64,000 nt of DNA from contig VXAU01003514.1 of the NCBI GenBank assembly GCA_013399695.1, positions 372,001 to 436,000 of the forward strand. Reading direction: 5' to 3'. This DNA comes from Formicarius rufipectus (taxonomy: Eukaryota > Chordata > Aves > Passeriformes > Formicariidae). Positions 27,695 through 41,400 of this stretch are shown one piece after another. The notes under the pieces were generated by a model. That model saw nothing but the letters and a program-made list of their open reading frames with translations. It had not been told where the DNA came from and ran no database searches. A program made the translations under genes and the position numbers. Every line of letters begins with the position of its first letter. Position 1 is the first letter of the stretch.

Positions 27695-30600
27695 TTTTTT
27701 TTTTTTTTTTTACTAGATAGTGAAGCTTATGGTGCATCTCTGTCTGATTAGCTAACAGCTTCCTGGTGCCTGTGGGAATTACTGTATCCAATGCTTTTAG
27801 AGAAGGTATTTGTTCTGCTTTTACCTGCCATTCTCTATATTGATCAATTGCTGTTTTCAGGAACTTATTTCTACTATATTTCAAAGATCACCTTACTTTA
27901 AATCCACTCTGTCTCCTGGAGACATGTTAGCAAGAGAAGTATGGGTTGTGTTGCATTTTCTTTGACTATTATTCTATATTAAAAGAAGATTAATTAGAAT
28001 GACTTCGCTTAATATGTCATGGTGCAGCAAGAGTACTCTCAGTTCCCTCAATTTAAGGTACTCAAGGCTATTCCTCCTGTTGCATCCTGTGTTTGCATCA
28101 TTTCTGGGGGTTTTTTAGGTAATTTTTCCTTCTGGTGAAGTCTGCTGGGTAAGAACCCTGGAGCCTGCAGGCTCACATCTGCAGACCAGCTCTCCCTCAC
28201 CAGTACTCTGAGAGTGTCCCCTAGGAAGGGTGACTGCCAAGGGGAACAGCCCTCAGGAAGAGGGTGAGGTGAATCCTGCAGGTCCAGGAGTGGCTGCCAA
28301 CCCTGCCAAGCTTGGGCAAAGACACATTGGCAATTCAGCACAGGGAGAAATTCAGAACAAGCCCTCTGCCAGTAAAAAATCACAAAGAACAAGTAATAAA
28401 CAGTCTGCTCTGAAATACAAGAGAGTGAAGAATATTTGTGCATAATCTTGTCTGGTACAGAAATGATATATACTGTATGATATACAGGATATTTCAAAGG
28501 GGTTTCCATTTCTGGAAACAAAACTTCAAGAGGACAGTTTTCCAGTACTTTCCTATGAGGCACATTCTTCCCTCACAACATCCTAAGACTTAATCAAAAA
28601 GGATGGTGAATTTAGTTCCAACCTTTTGCTTTTCAATACGTTCTCGTACTAAAATTCATAAGCTTCTGTTCATCTTTTTTTAAAAAAGAATATTAAAAAT
28701 TTGAAAGTCACCTAAGCCCAACCATTATTGCTTGGCTGCTTGCCACTTCAGACAGAAAGCTGTTCAGAGGGGAAGACTTGAGCGTTGCAGTCACACTAAC
28801 AGGAGATATTTGTCTGTGGTGTAGACTTCCCTGAAGACAACAGCAATACATCATTGGTAAATTTAATCTATTGCATCACTAGTTTGACATTCCTAGCAGC
28901 CACTGGCAGAGAGTTCCCAGGGAGTGGGCGCTGACCCAGCTCGCCTCCTGTCTATATCAGTGGTAGCATGCCAATCAAGGATGAAATGGGAAGGAAAGCT
29001 TTGGAAAATACCATCACAGAAATGGAAAACTATGGAAAATTCCTAGTTTAGTTGAATTTCAGAAGTTGTCCAGTCTAGTGTCTACTGTCAGCAAGTTTTC
29101 AATTTGATGATGAAGTGGAAAAAAAAAAAGAGCAAAATTAAAACCAAAATATATTCCTAGCTGATGGAAAGAAAAGAAACAAACATACATATATATGTAC
29201 ATATGAAAAACCACAGAGCTATAGTTGCTTCCAAGTCAGTTACTGCCAATAAAGCAAGTGCTGTTGACTGCAGAGTATCCAGGATATGTTATTTGTTTAT
29301 ATTAATGAGGGAAAAAAAATTAAATCCAACAAATTGGGAGCATAGTGCAGAGAGAAACTTCCTGGGTCATAAAGTCCAGACTATGAGTATCCCAGGCACC
29401 ACATAATTGACTCCTTTTCATCTGAGTTATCTCTGATCTTCTAGATTGATGTAGAAAATATGTAAAACAGGAGAAGTACTACTCTCAATAAGAAAGTAAA
29501 AAAATGACTGTATCATAAACAAAGACACATCAGTGCTGAGAGCAGCCAAAACATAACAATGTGTAAGGCTCAGACAGTTAGGGCAAAGACCACAGTGTAA
29601 TGAAAGGTCTAATCAGTTTTTGAAGAAATATGTTGTGGCCTTAATACACCTGTATCACAGGAGTGTCAGAAGGGTTCCTGGACAGAGGCACTGAAGAAGA
29701 GAGTGTGGACTGGGGACTGTTTGGTGACTCACTTCTGCTACACTCTGGCTTTCCTTCCACTCATGCCTGATGGTATGTGAACACTCTCCACTTGTCGTGG
29801 AATGATCTTGGGTTTAGCCCATGGTGCTGAAACACTCAGTTTAATGTAATCAGAGACTGCCACAGCTGGGAACACAGCTGTGTCCTGCAGGGTTAAACCA
29901 TGCCTCTGGTTTAACATCCACTATAGCTGGCATCAGGATCCATTCTCTCTTCCTTGTCCTGCAGTGTTCACTAAGCTGCAGGATTACGTTTCCATTCAGT
30001 CTTCTTGCCTCCATCACCTTTAATTATTCTGTGAAAGCTGAGATTTGGGAGCTAAGTTTTTCTTGGGTAGAGGTGGAAATCAAAGGCTTTATCTTTCATC
30101 AAATCAAAGCCCAATGTCTTTTACAGGAAGGGAAGGAAAAGGAAAAGCCATAGCAAACTACATGAGGCAGAGGGAATTGATTGCAACTAGCCATATGTAA
30201 TTACATTGTGGAAGACATTAAATATTTCATCTTGATCTTTACAGTATCAGGAGAGAAAAGAAAATCAACATATGAGGAAAAGAAAGGCTGTAATGTCTCT
30301 CAATTTGAATTGTAAATTCCCACAAGCAAAATCATGAGGTGCTTTCAGACAATCTGTACTGCTGTTGCCTGAATGTGTGTGACCCAAATTGCAAGGAGAA
30401 CCAGAAAGCCACTCCACCTGCTTGGAGACTACAGTGGCTCTGAGCCATCAGGGCAGGTCCCCAGCACAGCAGGTATTTAATCCAATCGTAGTAATGAATT
30501 TCTCTCCTCCCTTCACTCCTGTGCAGCTACAGATATACTGACAACGGGCTCTCTGGTTAACTCCTGCAAGAAGGAAAGAGGTTTTCAACCCAGTCTTAAA

Positions 30601-32028
30601 TAGCTCCATCCTCAAAGCCAGACCTTTTAAACAGTGCAACCTGGGCTTTGTTATGACTGCTGTAAGCAATGTGCATACACATGGGAAGACACAATTACTG
30701 CCCGAGAAAGTTTATAGCCTTGAAAGGAAAAGAGGGAAAGCAAGCAGAGACTCTGGACCAAGGTCAAACAGAAAAACAAGAGGCAGAGTAGAAGCAAGGA
30801 TCCTTGCTACACCAAGGGCATATATGTACTAAAGGCTAGAAAATCCACCAAGAAAGCACACCCAGTCCAACCACCCAGCCTCCACTGCCATCTACTTCTG
30901 ATGTCTGTTCCTAAAACAATGAGCCATACATTTGCTGTGATGGGTGAAAGGCAGAGGCAGCACCGAGCAGCAACCTCAAGAGGGGAGGAGAAGGCATTCC
31001 TGAGCATCCCTATACACCAAAATATATAACCTTAACCTTGTAATTCCAATTGGACCAACTTGTCTTTAGAAGTTTGACCACCTACCACAGAAATGCAGCT
31101 CCCTGAGGTGGATGAGAGCTGGCTCAAGCTACAGCTTACATCACAGAGGGAATAACTGCCCCAAGAGCTACGTGTGCTCATCCTTCTTGCAGCCTGAAGC
31201 TGTCAAACACCTCTCTGTTTGTCTTGATCACTTCCACACTCTGCCAACTGTGATCCAGCTGTACATATTAATTATTGTAAAAGAGGGGGAGATTTACTCA
31301 TTGCTCCAGATGATTAATCAGCTAGTCAGGCATAACACCACCCATGCTATTGTAATTGAAGTCAAATAATGTTATATGCACTGCAATCATAGCCATCATC
31401 GAACATCAGAGGAGCCTGGTAATATAAGCTATGTCATCTGTTCACAGGTTCTATAACCCAAAATTATCTACAGTCTGGAATAAATTCTTAAAGACAGCTC
31501 ATGAGATCAAGGCATTGGTACAGAGAAAAACTGTAAACAGACCAATGATGAACCAATGCCACTGTGTGCATTTTTTCCCACTCCCCATTTCACACAGGAA
31601 AAAACTCCTCCAACTTTTTAAACCAGAAAACTTCTGAGAAGGGATTGGAGCCTTGGATGCTGAAGCTAAGGTGCAGCAAGGAACAATTTTCACTAGCTAA
31701 ATATTAATAAGAGTAGTCAAAGTACGTATTTACTGGGGAATGCAGGTGAGGATGCCCTCAAGTCAGATACTGCATAACCACAGTGACCAATGGTGTGGTC
31801 CCCAAGGCCACACACACACAGAGTAGGCAAGGGTATTGTCTACCCCCCTGCCTCAACCCCTCTTAGATTTCAAAGTTGTTTTAAAATATCTTCTGAACTT
31901 GCATAGATGGATTGAACCCATCGTAAGTTTGGGTCAAGCATCTGACTACTGGCTCACCACTCAAAACAGGCAAGACAAAGAATATCTGGCTATCAAACAT
32001 CCTCACAGAACTAAATCTCATGTCCTAG

Positions 32029-32112
32029 CACTGAAATGAAAAAACTTGATGATGCAGCCAGAGCTCAGAAGAAACGATATCGTGAAGAAGCAGCACGAGA
32101 ACTTGGTCATCA
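32029..32112 (+). other. Exon-like coding stretch of unknown origin
   Basis: About 28 codons read as a charged, helix-forming segment (TEMKKLDDAARAQ, then KKRYREEAARELGHHSR). The stretch follows an AG acceptor at 32,027-32,028 and ends at a CAG|GTGTAA donor-like site (GT at 32,113). It keeps three CpGs in an otherwise CpG-poor neighbourhood and has exon-like codon use. After the donor the frame degrades into ordinary intergenic sequence. It could be an exon of an unrecognised gene or long RNA, or a fragment of a retrocopy. The polypyrimidine tract before it is weak, and I do not recognise the protein. Confidence 0.25.
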
Positions 32113-35100
32113 CAGCAGGTGTAAAAAAGTGTCTTTTGTCCTGTTACTTTGTTTCCAGTGCTGTATTTTGCCCAAGGCTGGTGGTACACACTTGTTGAGC
32201 AGGTCTTTGTCGGTCTGTGGGAAGCTGATCGGTCTTCTCAGTGGGGCAGTTGTGGTCCACTACAGATAATTTAAGACAAAGGCTATCAGCCTGTGTCCAG
32301 CTTACAAACAGTGGCTAAGCCTGGTCAAGGGCTGCTTTGCAGTGGAACTGACACAGGGATTTTTTTCTCAGCTAAGTAATGAGCTGTATTGATTTTCCTC
32401 AAAAAGAAAATTGGACTTTTACAAACAACACAACAAGCTGCTTGAGTCAGGATGATGCTGAAGTGATCTTGTGATCACCACAGACTCTCATGAAAGGGAG
32501 AAAAAGAAAAAAAAATCAGCAAGTCTTCTCTGCAAGGGCAGGTTACGCAGTCAAAACCAAATTTCCTTTTTAATACATTGGGCAGTCACCAGACCAACAT
32601 GCCCTGCAGGAACCATTGCCATTCACCCATTTGAAAAGCATCTGCATGAACACCTGCACTTGTTCTTGTGTGTCAAGGCCCAATGCCTGCATCAGGAGTC
32701 CAAATCTCTTTCTGTGCAGTCTTGGGTCTCTTCTTGGTCTCACGGAAATGCTCCCACTGCTGGCTGGACACCTTTGAGCAAGGAGCACTGAGGCTCTCCA
32801 TCTGGGCCACCTGGTAGTTCACTGCTGTTCATCTGGGCAAAACAACTCCAAGGGCCAAGCCCCTAACAACATCTCTCTGCTCTTTCCCAAGCTATTGAGC
32901 ATTTCAAACATACCAAGGAAGACTCATCACATATCAGAGCCCATGTGATTGTCTCTTCACTTAGACCAGGCTATTCATGTCTGGCCAGCATAGGTTTAGT
33001 TCTTACCTCCTAAAGCTTAAAATTATTAGCTATAACATCCATTTCAATTTCCAAACCTACAGCATATTCCTGAAGCTAACCTGACAGGAAAAAAACATTC
33101 AGCCAATTCCTAAACTGTCAGTGGAATACGATTCCTGCCCCAGTGCCTCCCCAAAGGTCTGGTGGCCTTGCAGCTCTTTCAACCTTTCTGCAGGACAGGG
33201 GCCACGAGCACTAAGGTTTGAGGGTGGCTGGGAACTGTCTCCATTTCCTTCAGCACACAAGGAAATCCTGTCCCCACTGCTGCAGTCACTCTGGCAGGAC
33301 TCCAGGTGCTCCCCATCCAGCACTGAGATCATTGTGCCCATGTGAGCCCCCTACTATGACAGCACGTGGGGTCTTCCATCTGAGCTGCACAACTGCAAGT
33401 GATGAGAGCATCATCCTGTGGGGTGTGGAGGTGTGTATAGGTCCATCTCTCACTCTCTCACTCCCTCCTTCCCTGCACTTTCCTCTGTGAGCAGTCATCC
33501 TCACCAAGGGGCAGGGGCTCCCTTGTGCAGTTTTCTCAAGATGCAGGGCCTTGCCTTTACAGAGCTTAGCCCTGAAACTCAGTTCCTGAAATGGGAACAG
33601 ACCTGTGGGAATAAAACAGCAAAGCTTCAGGCCAATTTCTAATGCTAAGCAGGGAGATAAAACAGATACCACCTTTTCTGTAGCTTGTTGCAATGAGGGA
33701 ACAAGCTGAAGGACAGCCGCTCAGGGAGGAGCTGCTCCTGGGGTACACAGCTGCACACCTGGGACCCAGCTGTGTACACCAGCTCATTCAGGCTCATCTG
33801 GACACCTCTATCCCCTTGCTCTGCTCCCCAGCTGCTGGGGCAGACCATCCATCTCTCTTGCAGGGTGTACCACTCCCTGTGCACCCTTCCAGCCAAGCCT
33901 GGGCACCCTGATTGGAAAGGATGGGTCAACAGCAAAACACACATTCTCATCCTCTACTAAAAAGGGATCATTGCAGAGCAAAGAAGAAATCCAACCATGA
34001 ATGTGACAGCCGATCTAACGAGGTCAGGTTGCCCCCAGGAACTGAAACCCCAGCAGGGTTTGCATTGTGTCCCAGCCCCTCGGGGCTGTCACATCCTCAC
34101 AGCAACATCAGTGCCACCTCCAGTCCCCAGCTACATGCTCACAAACCCCCAGAGGCACCACCAGCACCAAGGCAGACAGGCAGGAAGGCAGTGAGGGTAT
34201 TCCCTTGACATCCCACTCCCCAGGCTTTGCCATGCACTGCAGCCTCATGCACACGTTGCTTCCAAAGGCCCCAGAAGACAGCAAGACACCCACTAAGCCA
34301 TCAGCTCTCCCACAAAACAGGAGGCAACTTCAACCTTACTCTCAGCTGGTATAAGGCAATACTCAAGAGCTTGACTGTTAAATGCCATGGCATCCAATTA
34401 TTCTATACAGTTTGACTCAGAGATCAAAAGCTGCCTATCTCTGTCCTAAATTATATCTGTGGACTGTGAAATTAAGCACTAATGGCCAATAATCTCTCTG
34501 ATCAGGTATGGACACTTGCAGAAACCTACTGGGAAAAAAACCCTAACCAAAGTTTGCAAAATTAGAAAACTAAAGAAAAAAATCAATAGCAGTAAGCTCA
34601 GCAGGGACAAGAAATCTTAATTTTGTGTTGGCAAATGGGAATTACAAGAAAATGGAAAATATATTAAATGTAAATTCAAAGTCATAAGAAAGCCATAATT
34701 AAAAGAAGTAGCTGACACAATTACCTGTGCCAGAAAGGAATGCAATTAAAATCGCAGAGTAAGCTTTTCTAATATTTTTACTATCAGTTTTTTGTGTGTT
34801 TTATTTAGTACATTATGGAATCTGGAGAGCTATTACAATCTCTCCAGTAAAACAATGTCTTACCATTTAGTTTTAACACATGACAAGAAGACAGTTTTAC
34901 AAAACTCCAGCTTATAAAACAAAACATTTGCCTTTGTAATGGGATGAATAGAGATCATGGCAGTAAGTAAACTACAGGTAGCTATATCTGACCTAACTTC
35001 AAACAAAATGGCTTTGGTGATGCATGTAAGGGGAGGGGCACCATGTTGTTGTGATGAGCTCCCAGCTGTCTGCCTGATCCAGCTCTTGCATGGTGCATTT

Positions 35101-35365
35101 TCCCCAGGAACCATCAGCAGTTTGCTGTGCCTGACCCCATCAGCAGCAAGAACTGAACAGCACGTGGAAAGAAGGGGTGAAAGGCTGAGAGGGGATCACT
35201 AGCTCACAGTAAGGCATAATAATCCCATTTTGGAAAGACTCACCATTTACAGTCTCTCTTCCCTTTAATAGACTGTGCTGTTTTAATGATGAATGAGCTT
35301 CTTTTGACCTGGTTTGGGAAAACAACAGATCTCCAAAGCTCAGGCTAACAGCATCTTTTCCAGGG

Positions 35366-35406
35366 AAAAAAAAAAAAAAATAATAATAATAAAAAAAAAA
35401 AAAAAA
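35366..35406. repeat. A-rich tract: A15-(TAA)3T-A16
   Basis: Two long A runs are separated by TAATAATAAT. It may be a decayed poly(A) tail or a simple repeat; no recognisable retroelement body lies directly upstream on the plus strand. Confidence 0.85.
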
Positions 35407-38400
35407 TAGAAAGGAAAAAAGTGGCAAATTTTGCTCCCTGCCTTAATATGAGATGCTGATTTCACCTGTGTTCACACATCTGCCCTCCTTCCTAAAAATA
35501 TAATAAAAGCAGCAAAATATCTCCTCTCCCCTTGCTATCATCCCTTTAATAATTCTGCAGAATTAGGCTGAATGTACTGATTATTTTCCATGTGCATTAA
35601 TCATGGCTAAATCGTGCTAGAGAAGAAAAATGTACAGCCTGCTGTTCCCTCTCAGCATCCTCCTCTCACCCTGCTCTCAGAACAGTCTCAGCCTGGAGGG
35701 CATCCTGCCAGTGTGATTAACAGTGTGAAATGGGGAAAGGAAGGAGATGGGGAGATGAAGGAAAAAGACCTTTCCTTAAAACTTAGACATGGTTTTTGGC
35801 TTATCAGAGCAGCAAAACCTTGAGAGCATGATGTACTTGCAGCCATGAGCTTCCTCAGCTTATGAAATCCAGGCAAGTACATGATCCACTGCTGTCTTCT
35901 ACAGCCTCATTCCAGTCCCTGTCCAGAGCCCTGCTCCAAACTTACATATCCTAACCTTAGACATATAAGAAATGCCTACCAGGCTTTTCTCTTTTTCTGC
36001 TGTGGCTGTGCTATTGAAATATTCAGTAAAGATTTAATAAATTATGAAGAGCTGCAAATGGTCAGTCTATTGCAGTAGAGTTGGATGGAGCCCACCAGGA
36101 TGAAAGGTAGGAGGAAAGCACGTTATTCACTCCTTGACCAGATTTCTCTCTCCCAGTGCTGGAGTTCTACAGAGCAAGCATTTTCCTAGAGCTGACCAGG
36201 AGGTTTCCTTGACCATAAACCAAGTGAAAGTGAGGGCTCAGGATGGCTCAACTTGCCTTAATGCAGGCATCTAAAACAACCTGAGTCTATCAAGTCATGG
36301 ACTCACTGCACTGAGAAGATTCCTAAACCACCTTTTGGCAAGCCCTGGAAGACTGTCAGCCACTTGACCTGAATTCTGGAGACAAAGTGAAAACGCATAT
36401 GTCTAATTAGAGCTGTGAATGTCACATTTCAGGCTTGATTTGGCCATCACCTCTCTCTGCAGGGAGGCAGCTTCTGCTACTAATGAAGGAGAGATGCACA
36501 AGCTCTGATCCTCAGCCTGTAAACTCCTCCAAAGAGGATCCCTGCTCCTGGCTCTCCTCCACAGCAACTGCTGCTGTGTCAGAAGATTAGGTTCTGCCTG
36601 GAAGATTTTTCCATTTTGCTTTTCTTTTGCCAAAATCCTTGAGGGTACTGTCACCTTAAAAAAAAAAAAAATTACATCCATAAGAAAAGAGATCTGAAGT
36701 GGAGACAACCTGGCAGAAGGAATGGATGGCAAGGCCAGGAAGCGAGAGTTAGTGCTGGGCTCTTTCCAGATGCATTGTGGTCATGCCGCACATTAATAAG
36801 CTGTGACAGGCATAAAGACAGGCAAACGTTTGCCTACAGAGCTGGCAGCTTCATACATAGATACAGTCACTGAGAAGCTCAGGAGGTTTCTAGTCCCTGT
36901 CTTTGCCGAGCAAGGCTAGAAAGTGGGGACTTGGAGTAGGGGAAACCCAGAGTTCAACTATAGAGCCTCCAAAGACTGTTGATGCAGCTGAGTGTGCAGA
37001 AACACACTCAGCTTTCATGGACCATGGCAAAAGGGATAAGGTGTCAGTGCATGTCAGAGCACTTAGTGCATAATTCCCGAGTTCTTCCCAGAAAAGTGCA
37101 AAAGTCTCTCCTCCTGCTACAGTGTCTCAGAGAAACAAAAGTGAGGCCTTGCTGAAGAGTTTTTGCTGAAGGATATTTCTCTTCCGCTGGCCTGGAAATC
37201 CAAGTCTAAGCATTTGCATGCAAGGTTCACATTCTGTATTAGCTGTTTAATGCCATAAAGATTGCGTCCAAAATGTGCTGAGAATTTTGCACAGTGAGGT
37301 GAATCGGGCCAGCAGCAGATATGCAACATGGCCTCAAATTTCAGACTTGCAATGGTTTTATTCTCTGGGAACAGAGAGACATGCAGCAATCTGCTGTGAC
37401 AGCAGGTGGCTTGAGGAGTATTTACTGAAAGATGGATTTTGCTCCCCATCATGCAATTCAGTTGGGCAAAACAAAGTGATCACAAAAATTACACACAGTG
37501 ACAGAGCCTAAACATGTCACAAGAAAACACCTTCTGGTGTTGTTTTGGTTTTTGTGGGGGGCATCTCAGTGGGGTTCTGAAAAGCTCCCAGGGCTCCCAG
37601 CAGTCATTCTATCAGTTTAAGACTGCCCAAAGAAATACTGAAGCTTTCTCCCTGTGATAGTGACCAGGCATGGTTTTGGCTAAAGGAACCAATGTAGTAA
37701 TGAGGACTTCTCTTGAAGCCACCTGGTTTGCAGGACATGTGATGCTCCAACTTACAGGGTCTATTTAGGTCCCACAAAGGTTAATGTGTTCCTGTACAAG
37801 CCTACTAGGCAAGGGCAAAGAGGGTGCTCTGAGCCTGCAAGGAGAAGAGCTGGCTCACCACCCTCAGCCCAAGGGACTTGGTAGACTCGACTGCCGGGCC
37901 CTCCCTGTGCCACCTCACAGTCCACTTGGTCTTAGGCATCATACCAAAGGATTTGTGTAATGGCCTAACAAAGGTGAGAGCAGTTGAGGCCACTACAAAC
38001 TCCCTGGGGAAGTGCAGCTGACACCTACTGACCTCCATTAGATCACCTGTTGCTGACTCCTGAGGAGATCTTGACCTCTCAATCTCATCATGACATCATC
38101 TACATTTTCATACAGACAGAGGCAGATGAATTCCATCAAGGAGATCCAAGAGAAAATGTTCCCTCCAGAGACATACTCTGCTTCATATTTAGGAAAGGCT
38201 CCAGTGCTACCCAACATAACTGCTCCTCAGGCTGGTGGCCTCAGTGCCTTCTCAACATTGAGTTCTTCACAGACACTGGTCATAAGGGAATCAGGCAGCC
38301 TGTCTCTAGCACACACTGCAAAGAAGTGGTGAATGCATTGGGCAGAGCTGGAGAAGTGTGTGCTCTGTAAGGTGCATGTCCCTGTACTGCTGCCTGAGGT

Positions 38401-38425
38401 GAAGTGCTCTGATCAGTACATTTCT

Positions 38426-38470
38426 AATAAAACACACAGTTGTCAGCTCCAAAGGAAAAAAAAAAAAAAT
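38426..38470 (+). pseudogene. Possible retrocopy 3' end (AATAAA plus poly(A))
   Basis: AATAAA at 38,426-38,431 is followed about 24 nt later by an uninterrupted A tract of about 13 or more, the pattern left by reverse transcription of a polyadenylated RNA. Open but unrecognised frames lie upstream (38,050-38,370). No parent gene was recognised and no target-site duplication was found by eye, so this is only a candidate. Confidence 0.2.
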
Positions 38471-41400
38471 ATATCCTCTTATAAGCTTTTACCAGGAGGG
38501 CCAGAGGACTGCTGGGTCACAGCTTGGAAAGGGCAAAGTTGGAGCAGAGTTTAATATTGGATTAGTGAGAAGTCTGTGAAAACACTCCAAAACTGCTTGT
38601 ATGCTGTCTGAGTTAGTATTGAAGGGAACCCTGAAGGTTTTCAATCATTTGCAGGGCTTTGGCACCAGCATCAATGTTTGCAACCTGAACTCACTTTGAA
38701 CACAGTGTTCCCAGCTGTTGGCTGATGAAAAAAAAACAGCTTGAGAGGCTCAGGCAAAGACGTGCAAAAAGAAGAGAAACCTCCTTTGTTGCCTCTGCAA
38801 GATTCTCAGGAACAGTGAGCTGGAGAGGAAAGGACAGCAAAGCAGGGCCTGAAATAGTTGAACAGAGAGACAGCTCTGATATGACCTCTCTCTTGCAAGG
38901 ACCATTCCCTCTTTTTCCCCATCTTTTAATAGTGTTTCTCATTCTGCTTAAAAAGGAAAACAAAACTCAACAGAAGTTAACAGTGTGCAAGTTCTTTTCT
39001 TGAGTATGTGAATACCATTGCTTGTGTGAAACCATGGCTATCCACATGCCATTCTCCTGATTCTTAGAAACTCTTACATACTCTCAAAAACCTTTCCAGA
39101 ACTATGACTGAGGATGGCTGCCCACACAGTGAAGTGTGAACTTGGAATTCAGCAGCCTGTGGGCAAATGCAACTCGCCTGCATCCATGTTTCCTTCCAAA
39201 GCTTGTGGCTTTGGATTCTGCACAGCCTGTTTTTCTGCCACATCTCAGTGCCTGCAAGCACATCCCCTGCCTCCAATGAGAGGTCCCCATCCCTCCTCCT
39301 CTGAAATGAAAGGCTGCATTAGACCGTTCAGAGTCACATTTGGTTCTCATTTTCAAACAGACATCCAAGACATTATATTTAGAAGAAGCTATACTGGCAT
39401 TTGCAAAAAATAGCCTTCTTTGCTTTCATCCCAAATGGGGTGTTTTCCAAGTTTCTTTTCCTACTTTAGTCATATCTCTAAAGCTGTTTGCATTAAACAA
39501 CCTGATTCTAGAAGCACATTAATCAGACTCTCTTTGGGCTCCTATTGCATGTGCCATTCTCTGTGTCACAAAGCAAAAATACAATCAGCTCTGTTAATAC
39601 CTAATTCTCTTCCCCAGTAGTGGAAGCCCCAATCTGAGGGTCATATATGGATGACAGCAGGTACATTCAGCATTTGCATGGTGTCACTGATGTCTGTGCA
39701 TCAAGAAGGCAGCTTCCAATACCTGCCCACACTGCAGGGAGCCTGCCCTTACCAGCCCCTTGCAGTTAAAAATGCAGATGAAAAGCCTGGTGCAATCCAT
39801 CAAACAGAGAAGAGGGCTGCCAGCAAGGGCTGGCTGTGCCAGGTGCTGAACCCCCTGCTTGCCTGTGTTCCTGTGGGGGCCCTCAGAAACCTGCTCTAGA
39901 AATGGTTTTCTCTGCTTGGCTTGAGAAAGCCTGAAAAGCCAAGAGAAAAGACATCCCCTGATGGTGTGGGTGCTCTTCTGCCAGTGAAACTCCAGGCAAT
40001 TCAGCAGGACAGAGGCGAGACACAGAAACAAAGACAGGTTTGTTTGGATTTTCTAAGCAGATTCCTAGGAAAAGGACCTGAGCTTAGTGAGGTGTTGCAG
40101 CAGCATCCTGAGGTGAGGCAAGGCAAGCATGGGGTGCTGGTGTCTGCAGACGAACTGGTGCTGAGCTGCAGGCAACCCACAGCCACAGCAACAGGGCAGC
40201 AGAGTAAGGCAGAGAGCCCCATGGTTTGGGTCCTTCCCCAGGTGTCTGCAGGTGACTGTGAACATTGGGGATGCACATATCCCAAGCAAGGACCATTACC
40301 ATGGGCTTCTGTGAGCATTGAGTCCCAGCTCCCTTGTCCACCACCAGCAAGGTGCAGACCTGCCTTTCCTGGACATTCATAGATAGCATGGCCTCATGAG
40401 TCCTTCCAGACCAGGGATGCCCTTCCCCAGCACGGGGCCTGTGCTCCTCCTGGAAGGAATCAAAGACAAGAGCGGGAAACCAAAAGGGACCCAAAAAACA
40501 TGAGAGAACAATTGCCACAGCAATAGGCAGGTAGCAAATCCTCCATCCCCTACCAGTCCCTGAAAACCACAGCAAGATTAACAAGTGGATGGCCAAACAT
40601 GCAAACACAGTATGAGACACTCCCAGAGGTCCTCAACACAGATCTGCCTTACCCTCTGCCAAAAAGCTGGCCAGGCATTGCCTTACACCAAGCTGAATGA
40701 GATCAGCTCTCCTGCCCTGTTAAGCTTCATGAACTGGCCCGTGCTGCATTATTTAAAACCATTTTTTATTAATTTACCACAACCTTTTTCACTCAACCTC
40801 TAGCAAGTCACTTAACCACTCACAATGGATTGCACTGGCTTCATCCCCACACAATGCTGGCAGTGGTGAGAGGGACAAGCCACAACTCTGCTACTGCTTC
40901 TGAAACATTCTAGATGCCAATAGACCAAAGAGATCTGTTGGACAATGAGAGCACTGGATTTACCCTCAGTCTTAATGGGAGGTCTTGTCTAAGCATACAG
41001 GTCATATTGCTGGGTAAAGACAATATTTTTCTTTAAAAAACTCCTGCTAGGATATCATACATACTTTTAGAAAGAGCTTACTGTCCCCAAAACCAAGCAA
41101 ACACAGGCTAAAACACCATCTGTGCCAGTAAAGGGGCCCAACACCAGCACAAAAAAGTGGGAACTAAAGGAAACGTACCCCCAACCCAGCTTCTTCCAGC
41201 ATCCATCATCTCCCATCACTAGCCCTCTGGATATGTGACCAGGGTTGCTCACAGTACCACACTGCCAGGAGAGGAGACTCCAGGTCTTCCAGATGCAGCA
41301 CAAGCTGCTCTAAAGTCCTGTCCCACTGACAAGAGAGGTGGCAGAAAGCCCAAGTGTGGAAGCCAGGACAGTGATCTGTGCCCAGCCAGAAGCAGAGGTG

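Larger units (their letters stand above)
16453..32028. other. Intergenic, no gene seen
   Basis: Holds the GTTT and TC microsatellites, single N and gap listed separately. A 12-bp tandem pair CCAGGCTTTGAT occurs at 23,571-23,594. Open frames of up to 171 codons (for example minus strand 28,048-28,563) show no recognisable domain. No RNA gene was found. Confidence 0.65.

Noticed and set aside
28048..28563. A 171-codon minus-strand open frame
   Set aside because: No recognisable domain or start context, mixed composition; could hide an old repeat, but nothing supports a gene.
40084..40620. Overlapping open frames of 153 and 178 codons on opposite strands
   Set aside because: Both are Cys/Ser/Pro-rich without motifs, in moderately GC-rich DNA; neither is favoured by codon use.
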